Assembly: GCF_000188695.1 (NCBI RefSeq) | Contig: NW_004754920.1 | Coordinates: 1,300,475-1,312,974 of the forward strand | Direction of reading: 5' to 3' | DNA: 12,500 nt | From: Salpingoeca rosetta | Lineage: Eukaryota > Opisthokonta > Choanoflagellata > Craspedida > Salpingoecidae | Made by a program: the position numbers and the translations under genes | Shown here: positions 1 to 12,500 of the stretch, piece by piece | How positions within the stretch are numbered: the stretch's first letter is position 1 | Layout of the letters: every line of letters starts with the position of its first letter | Notes under the pieces: generated by a model | What the model was told of the DNA's origin: nothing | The model's database searches: none | The model's input: the letters and a program-made list of their open reading frames with translations, nothing else

Positions 1-1589
<1,589 letters not shown>

Positions 1590-2164
1590 TGCGCGGGGCT
1601 GTGCCTTTGGTGTCGTGTTGCTGCTTTGTATTTGGCTCTCTCCCCTCCCGATTACTGTTACAGAGGGGTGGTTCTTATCCACTGTTGACATTTCATGCGT
1701 GAATGTCGACTTCCACACTCGATCGATCACATCCTCACGTCACGCAGAGCGATAGGCTGCTTGGTGATGCATTGAGTCCTTCCTTGACACGACCATCGTG
1801 GACGTGTGAGATGTTGTGATGTGACGTGATTGTGACGCCCAATTTCCGCGGCGAAAAGCGTTTTATGCTCAGGCAACACAACAACAACAAAATGACAGGC
1901 GGCAAAAAGCTGCCAAGCTTACATGCAAGCAAGCTGGGGATGCTTCAGCACAGAGAAGAAAGCGTACAGCAGCACAACAGCTGCATTGTGGACAAAACAA
2001 AATGCGTGTATGTGCGTGTGTGTGTGTGTGTGCGTGTGTGTGTGTTGGGGGGAGGGTGTCAGGCATGCAAGCAACGGAACCAGAACACAAAGCAGGGTGA
2101 CATGATATGGATGAAGGAATGGCTGGAAAGGCTGGGGGGGGGGTGGGCGGAGCGTGGGAGCAGC
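1590..2164. other. Convergent intergenic region (3' flanks of two genes)
   Basis: Lies between the stop of the PHYHD1-like gene (1589) and the stop of the minus-strand flotillin (2165), so it should hold both 3' UTRs. No coding block, RNA gene or canonical AATAAA signal in a convincing position was recognised. It contains a TG run at about 2009-2044 and a G run at about 2132-2141. Confidence 0.7.
2009..2044. repeat. (TG)n microsatellite in convergent region
   Basis: Imperfect TG tract with GCG interruptions in the 3' flank shared by the convergent genes. Confidence 0.85.
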
Positions 2165-2944
2165 TCAGACCTGGGACACCTTGATGATCTGTTGACATAA
2201 GTTTGGCCGGAGGATGGAAAGGGGGAAGTACATGCATATGTGTGAGTTGGCGTGGAAATAAATGAGATGAATGAGCAAGCACGCTGACAACACGGGGAAG
2301 AAGACGGAGGGGCTCCCAGACGCACACACTACACAGACAGGCAGAGAAAATAAAACAACCAACCAACCAAACATTTCGACAGACAAACAGACAGACACAG
2401 ACACACAGACACAGACACACACACACACACACACAGTCACACACACAGTCACACACACATACACACACATACACACAGACAGACAGTCACACACACACAC
2501 ACAGACAGACAGTCACACACACACATACAGACACGTACGTCTCCCATGTCGAGGCCGGTCATGCCCTTGATCGTGTCTGGGAGCTTGTTCATGATGTTGA
2601 GGACCTCGCCCGTGATCTTGGAGGCACCAATCTCGCCGTCGGGACCAGCAACCATCGTGATCTTGTCCACAGAGGCAAGCGGCGCAGCAATCTGACGACG
2701 ACGACGAGCAAGGAGGAGGAGGAGGAGGAGGAGCAAGGGTTGGTTGGATGTGGATTGGATGGATGTGAGCAAGTGAACGCGGTTAGAGGCGCGGCATTGA
2801 GCACGAGAGGCGATGCAGAGGGAAGCTGTGAATACACAGCCGCACACAGACACACACACACACGCACGCACACACACACACAGACACACACACACACACA
2901 CACACAGACACAGAGAGACAGACGGACAGACGGACAGACAGACA

Positions 2945-2981
<37 letters not shown>

Positions 2982-3506
2982 ACCTCTGCGGCGACGCGTG
3001 GCATCGTCTTGAGGACCATATCGAGCATGGCGGCGGATCCGTACTTCTCAAACGCCTCGGCCTGCTTCTGCATCGCCTCGGCCTCGGCCTGCGCTTTCGC
3101 CTGGATCGAGTACGCATTCGCCTCGCCGCGCGCCTGATGGTGGTGTCGGTGGTGGATGGCATGACGTAATCGCATGTGAGGATGACGCGTGGAAAGCAAG
3201 TGGGCATCTCAAAGGCGGTGACAATGGACCGACACGAACAGACACACAGTGGAACCACAAGCCCGGCAGCAACCCCCCTCCTCTCCCAAGACCAGTAGCA
3301 GTAACAGCAAGTGCAGAGACGTACGCGAATGGCCTCGGCCTTTGCCTCTGCCTCGAGGATCATCCTGTTCTTCTCGGCCTCAGCCAGCGTCTCCTGCCGA
3401 TACTTCTCTGCAATTGCCGGTTTGCGCACCTGCGCCTCGAGCTCCCGCTCACGACGCACAATCTCTTGCTCCATCAGCTGCACCACAGACAAGCGTCAAG
3501 GGTGAG

Positions 3507-3572
<66 letters not shown>

Positions 3573-4223
3573 GTGTGTGTGAAGGTGTGTGTGTGTGTGT
3601 GTGTGAAGGTGTGTATGTGTGTGTGAAGGTGTGGACCAGCAGAAGCAGATATGGAAGCGAGATGAATGTATGGTGTCTTTGGGCACGGACGTTGATCTGC
3701 TTCTGGCGCTCGATGATCTTCACCCCGACTTCCTCGTGGCGAATCTTCTGGTGCACTTTCGCAGCCTGGCCGCACACACACACACACACATGCACCGACG
3801 TGTGAGAAGAATAAACGTTGCTGGCCATGTGAAAGAAGCAACGTTTGTCCAAACGCAAAACACACAGCTTCCACACAAGCGTATGCATGTACACGTGAAT
3901 ACGCGCGTGTGGACGCACCTGGAGGTCCTTTGCGAGGTTGGCGGTGGCCTGCTGTGTCTTGACCTGGATGTCGTACTCGGCCTGCTTCAGGTTGTAGTCG
4001 CGCTGTAGACCCGCAAACAGTGGTAACGCGTGACAGAGGAGAGGACGGCAGGTGAACACAACCAGCGATGAGTCGAGGGATATGCAGTGGCAGATTGACA
4101 TGCACACGATGTGTATGTGTATGTGTGTGTGTTGGAGCAGTGCAAGGCGCCTGCACTGTGTGCAAACAGACCCACTCATTCACTTACACACCAATCACCA
4201 TCACCACCACTTCTACCGACAGG

Positions 4224-4254
<31 letters not shown>

Positions 4255-4845
4255 CTAGCACCCCACACAGAGAAAACAAACAAACAAACAGATGGATGCA
4301 ACGGTTGGGGGGGGGGGGACATCACCTCAGACTCTGCGATGGCCGTCTGGTTCTTGTAGCGGGCGGCCTCCTTCGCCTGCATCGCAAGCGCCTCGCTGAT
4401 GCCTGGCGAGGAGATCGGATGAAATGATGGTGGTGGTGGTCGTGGTCGTGAGTGCAGCATGAAGCAAAGAAACGTATGGGAAGCTAGTCTTGAGCATCTA
4501 AAAGAAGGAGCAAACGCAGGCAGACAGACGCACACATAGACACACAGACAGCCACACGCAGACACACCGGCACCACGCCAATGGGGGTGTCATACGAAGG
4601 GTACTGACCAGCGTCTCTGCGGGCCTCGGCCTGACCAATGCGCGCATCGCGCTGCACCTGCGCCGTCTGGGCCTTACCCAGCGCAGACAGGTACCTGGGG
4701 AGGGGGGGGGGGTTGGATTGTGGGTGAGAAAGTGAGTGTGGAGGAAAGGAGGTGAATATAGAGAAGTCGCTGAATGACATGTGCAGCACGGCAGCAGATC
4801 AAGGGCGCCGTTGCTACAAGTCGGCACACACACACACAGACACAA

Positions 4846-4876
<31 letters not shown>

Positions 4877-5549
4877 TACACACAAACACACGCAATATGA
4901 GCACGACGCACCCGACTTCGTCGCTGATGGACTGGAGGGTGTATGAGACGATGGTGACACCCATGTTGATGAGGTCGCGCGACGCCACCTCAAACACCGC
5001 CGTGGAGAATTTCTGGCGGTCCTGGTAGATTTCCTCAACAGTCATCGTGCCTGCCAGTTGGGAGAAGTGTGCGTGTGCATGTGTGTAGGTAGTGTGTGAG
5101 GGAGTGAAGGAGAGTTGCGGAGAAGGTCATAATCGTTGCATGCACACCTTCACACGCACAAACATACAGACACAGACAGACAGACAGACAGACACACACA
5201 CACACACACACATTCGTACCCATGATGGCGCGCTGGTGGCCTTCGAGGGTCTCCATGATGACGGATTTGACCTGCTGCTCTGTTTTGCCGAGGAACTGCT
5301 GGCACGCATGCGCCAACATCTCTTCCTTCGTGCTTTCGATTTTCACCTGGTTGGTGTTGCAGACAACACAGGCGTCGTGACCCAACAGCAAACGAAAACG
5401 CAGCCAAGTGGAGCACAGTGCATCCACCCCCAGCGCAAAACAAGCTCATAGCATCCAAAGCAAAAGCCAGCAACACCCGACAACGCAATTTGGTGGAAAA
5501 AGGCTGTTGAAGCACACACACCCACACAGACCCACACAGACCCACACAG

Positions 5550-5621
<72 letters not shown>

Positions 5622-6432
5622 CTGAGCCATGCCCTGGACGCTGATGGGCACGCCCATTGCGGTGTAAATCTTGGGCGACTCAACGGTCAGAGTCATCAGG
5701 TTGAGGCTGATGCTGTTGGTGCAGACGATTGATGCAAGGGTGGTTGCGTTGTAGCGGCGCACCATCAGCCAGTGCAGCACGCAAATTGGTGTCGTAGCGT
5801 GAGTTGTTGAGATGCATGATAAAGACGTGGTGGACTGCATGAAACAACACGATTAGCAGGCGTCACAACAAACAAAACAAAAGCACACCAAGGGACGAAA
5901 GATGAACGCCAATCGCAGACAAACAACGTCGAGCACCCAAATATACATACACATACACATACACACATACACACACATCCATCAACCAAACACGTCCATC
6001 AGCCAAACACGTCCAGGAACCTTCAGCCTGTCAACACCCTGAGCCAAAACACCAACTTGACACCGCACAGCACTGACCGCTGGATCTTCTGAATAAAAGG
6101 CCACACAAAGACGCGGCCACCAGGAATCAGCCGTGGTCGTGACAGGCACAGGCCTACGATCGACGCGAGACGCAAGGAAGTGGGGTTGATGGGGGCGATG
6201 AGTCAACATGGCGGGTCTGGACTGCCACAAGCACCAACAAGCACCAACAAGCAGGCACAGGCAAAGAGCAAGTAGGAACAAGCAAGAAGCGTATTGGCGA
6301 GCAAACAAAACTAACTAACAAACAAACAAACAAACACAGAATCAGCAAGGGCAGCCTGCTGCGTCAAGCAAGCCATGGTTTCGCACCTGAGACGACGAGC
6401 GCCTCGTTGGGACCAGAGGAGTAGAAGGCCAT
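2165..6432 (-). CDS. FLOT1: Flotillin-1-like protein (SPFH/band 7 membrane microdomain scaffold)
   Basis: Complete gene, 13 exons on the minus strand: 6387-6432, 6078-6153, 5622-5712, 5220-5346, 4912-5050, 4609-4694, 4326-4402, 3919-4002, 3691-3765, 3325-3477, 2984-3133, 2539-2691 and 2165-2188. They total 1281 nt, or 426 residues, against about 427 in human FLOT1. The ATG is at 6432-6430 ([16 protein letters not shown]). The N-terminal SPFH domain, about residues 1-160, includes [41 protein letters not shown] and [14 protein letters not shown]. Then come [18 protein letters not shown] and a long Ala/Glu-rich flotillin coiled coil ([64 protein letters not shown]). The C-terminal block is [13 protein letters not shown] through [14 protein letters not shown], ending DIIKVSQV. 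All donors are GT and frame is kept across all 12 introns. Flotillins oligomerise on the inner plasma membrane and endosomes. No N-terminal Gly is present, so myristoylation is not expected. It is transcribed divergently from the decarboxylase gene. Confidence 0.95.
2391..2535. repeat. CA/CAGA compound microsatellite, flotillin intron 12
   Basis: Mixed (CA)n, (CAGA)n and CAGTCA units. On the gene's sense strand this is TG/TCTG and starts a few bases after the exon 12 donor (GT at 2538-2537). Confidence 0.9.
2699..2735. repeat. (GAC)n/(GAG)n trinucleotide run at flotillin exon 12 acceptor
   Basis: About four GAC and seven GAG units on the plus strand. In the sense direction they form a CTC/GTC pyrimidine-rich tract directly before the acceptor of exon 12 (exon starts at 2691), so it probably serves as the polypyrimidine tract. 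Confidence 0.8.
2839..2980. repeat. CA/CAGA/GACG compound microsatellite, flotillin intron 11
   Basis: About 140 bp of CA repeat with a GACG/GACA core near 2919-2946. The sense-strand TG run starts immediately after the exon 11 donor (GT at 2983-2982). Confidence 0.92.
3511..3631. repeat. (GA)n followed by (TG)n microsatellite, flotillin intron 9
   Basis: A (GA)15 run at 3511-3541 switches directly to TG with interspersed GAAGG units up to about 3631. On the sense strand this is CA followed by a (TC)n tract close to the exon 10 acceptor. It is the one large flotillin-intron array whose sense strand is CA/TC and not TG. Confidence 0.92.
4224..4253. repeat. (AAC)10 trinucleotide repeat, flotillin intron 7
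   Basis: Ten perfect AAC units within intron 7 (4003-4325). A (CAAA)n stretch follows near 4276-4290 and a run of twelve G at 4307-4318. Confidence 0.93.
4827..4890. repeat. CA/CAGA microsatellite, flotillin intron 5
   Basis: Imperfect CA with about five CAGA units near 4852-4874. The sense strand is TG/TCTG, downstream of the exon 5 donor. Confidence 0.9.
5161..5212. repeat. CAGA/CA microsatellite, flotillin intron 4
   Basis: CAGA units merge into (CA)n ending about seven bases from the exon 4 donor (GT at 5219-5218). TG is on the sense strand. Confidence 0.9.
5512..5619. repeat. 10-bp minisatellite plus (CA)n, flotillin intron 3
   Basis: Four copies of a CCCACACAGA-type 10-bp unit at about 5520-5559 run into a pure CA array up to about 5617, adjacent to the exon 3 donor (GT at 5621-5620). 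TG is on the sense strand. Confidence 0.92.
5979..6012. repeat. 17-bp tandem duplication, flotillin intron 2
   Basis: Two adjacent 17-bp copies (5979-5995 and 5996-6012) differ at one base, A versus G. Confidence 0.85.
6305..6336. repeat. (CAAA)n tetranucleotide repeat, flotillin intron 1
   Basis: About seven CAAA/CTAA units inside intron 1 (6154-6386). On the sense strand it is TTTG-rich. Confidence 0.85.
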
Positions 6433-6926
6433 CGCTGCGGTGTACGTGGGCGGATATGGAGAGAGAGGTGGTAGATATGGAGAGGGGTGGGCGGAGTTGA
6501 GCAAGAACAGAAGACAGCAGTAGCGGAGACAGCAGAGAGAGTGAACGCTGGCCCCAATTTATGCTGTCGTACTAGACAAACATCGGGCAGGTCATCTGCC
6601 CGGTCATCATCTTCCATTTCGCCGAACGCAGGACAGAGCAGCAGTGTGCACGGTGGGTTGTGAGTGTATGTTGCTGAAATGATCATCTGTGTGCATGTGT
6701 GATGGTGAGGATGCTGCGTGTTGCTGTGTGCTGCTGTGTGCTGTGTCGAGCAGATGGGTGACTGGTGGACGCGTTGTCGTCACATCACACAATGAGGGAA
6801 AGAGAACAAGCTGGCGCACACAGCTCACACAGCCACATCTTCCATTTTTTTTTGTTTTGGTTCACTGCAATTCAGACGCAGAGCATCAGTCTTTTGAATT
6901 GTCACATCACACACGTTGAACCGAAG
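6433..6926. promoter_or_regulatory. Divergent intergenic/promoter region between flotillin and decarboxylase
   Basis: The 494 bp separate the flotillin ATG (minus, 6432) from the decarboxylase ATG (plus, 6927). No conserved coding exon was seen on either strand, so both 5' UTRs and promoters should lie here. No convincing TATA box was found; a T-rich stretch is at about 6844-6858. It contains the palindrome at 6584-6602. That it works as a shared bidirectional promoter is inferred from geometry alone. Confidence 0.65.
6584..6602. promoter_or_regulatory. Perfect inverted repeat in divergent promoter
   Basis: Seven-base arms CGGGCAG/CTGCCCG are separated by the 5-base spacer GTCAT. Two GGTCAT hexamers overlap it, at 6590-6595 and 6602-6607. 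The symmetry suits a dimeric transcription factor, but no factor is known. Confidence 0.45.
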
Positions 6927-11771
<4,845 letters not shown>

Positions 11772-12500
11772 GCCAAATCAGGCAGCGTGTGTGCATGCTT
11801 CGTGTCGCGTTGGTGGCAGCATGTGCACGTGGGTGGGTGTGGGATGCATGGTTGCCTGCTTGCGTTCGTTTGCTGATCAGTTTGCTGCAGACAAGCGTTG
11901 TTCTGTTCTATTTTGTTTCAATCGTGTCGTTTGTGCACCAATCAGTGTGCGCACCTGTTGTTGTGCTTTCTTGAAGGCGGACATGTGTGTGTGTGTGTGT
12001 GTGCAGGTTGTGCATGCTCTGCGAGTGCATCTCGCTGTCACGTCGCCATAAGCAACACACCACTGTGCAGTCACACTCGAACAAATGTGGCGCGCGCATG
12101 TGGATGTGCAATCTGGAATACAAGCAAGCAAGCTACTTCTAACACGTTTACTGTTGGGGCGACGATGCTTGCAAACATCGAGTCGAGAGAAGAGAAGGAC
12201 AGCGTGCAACAACTCATGCCAGCGTCATCGCACGCAGTGCAGCAGCAACAATCACAACAACCGAACCTACAATACATGACAGGAATCGAACGAAAGCGGA
12301 AAGAGCGATGTGTGGATGCTAACACACACGATGGACGACGTGTGCAACGCAAACCAGCGAAGGGAGAACGCAGAAGAGAGAGGGGGGGTCCCGAGTGGGG
12401 ACAGGGGGGCAAGGGGCGCACGAGGTTGCTGATTGTGACCTCCAAGCAAGCAAGCATGAAGAGATGGGAGAGGGCATTTCACACACACACACACACACAA
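11772..12500. other. 3' flank of decarboxylase gene, no recognised gene
   Basis: Follows the decarboxylase stop and should begin with its 3' UTR. No conserved protein block, splice-linked exon series, tRNA or canonical AATAAA signal was recognised. It holds a short TG run (11984-12003) followed by cag, which resembles an acceptor, and a (CA)n run at the right edge (12479-12499). The open frames here have low-complexity Cys/Ser/His-rich translations. Confidence 0.6.

Noticed and set aside
2391..2980. Regularly spaced repeats resembling a CRISPR array
   Set aside because: They are simple CA/CAGA dinucleotide and tetranucleotide runs without unique equal-length spacers, in introns of a eukaryotic gene.
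2449..3492. A 347-codon minus-strand open frame that could be taken as an intronless gene
   Set aside because: It contains three genuine flotillin exons, but reads through introns 10-12 as microsatellite translation. Splice sites and family alignment support separate exons.
4307..4318. Run of twelve G (also 4702-4712 and 2132-2141) as a G-quadruplex
   Set aside because: Each is a single homopolymer run, not four spaced G-tracts. In flotillin introns they are C runs on the sense strand; the one at 4702-4712 is part of an acceptor pyrimidine tract.
6342..6686. Minus-strand open frame in the divergent promoter region as a small gene
   Set aside because: It overlaps flotillin exon 1 in a different frame and has no recognisable motif. 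The flotillin ATG at 6432 explains the conserved block.
12071..12457. Minus-strand open frame of 128 codons as a next gene
   Set aside because: The translation is low-complexity (Cys/Ser/Pro-rich), no family motif is recognised, and no neighbouring exon joins it. It could be untranslated sequence of an adjacent gene.

Overview
The window is nuclear DNA from an intron-dense eukaryote. Three protein genes were assembled by hand by joining exons at consensus splice sites, keeping the frame and conserved protein blocks continuous. The compact genes, about 10 to 17 short exons each, the short introns stuffed with TG/CA microsatellites, and the animal-like proteins suggest a unicellular relative of animals such as a choanoflagellate. 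That placement is inference; no rRNA or marker gene fixes it.

Layout. (1) Positions 1-1589, plus strand: the 3' part of a phytanoyl-CoA dioxygenase-domain gene (PHYHD1-like). Its 5' end lies outside the window, and the exon for the middle of the catalytic barrel appears to be missing. (2) Positions 1590-2164: a convergent intergenic stretch. (3) Positions 2165-6432, minus strand: a complete 13-exon flotillin-1-like gene of 426 residues. (4) Positions 6433-6926: a divergent promoter region shared by genes 2 and 3, with a perfect 7-bp-arm palindrome. (5) Positions 6927-11771, plus strand: a complete 17-exon group II PLP-dependent decarboxylase (cysteine sulfinate/glutamate decarboxylase family, about 498 residues) with one clear and one probable GC-AG intron. 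(6) Positions 11772-12500: 3' flank with no recognised gene.

The three genes act in different processes: a 2-oxoglutarate/Fe(II) oxygenase, a membrane microdomain scaffold, and an amino-acid decarboxylase. Nothing in the sequence ties them into one pathway or a new defence or mobile system. The unusual content lies in gene structure: donor-anchored sense-strand TG repeats, CA arrays abutting acceptors, complementary arrays flanking an exon, GC donors, Z-DNA-prone tracts, and the lost PHYHD1 exon. Long reading frames reading as Cys-Val or His-Thr repeats are translations of microsatellites, not genes.
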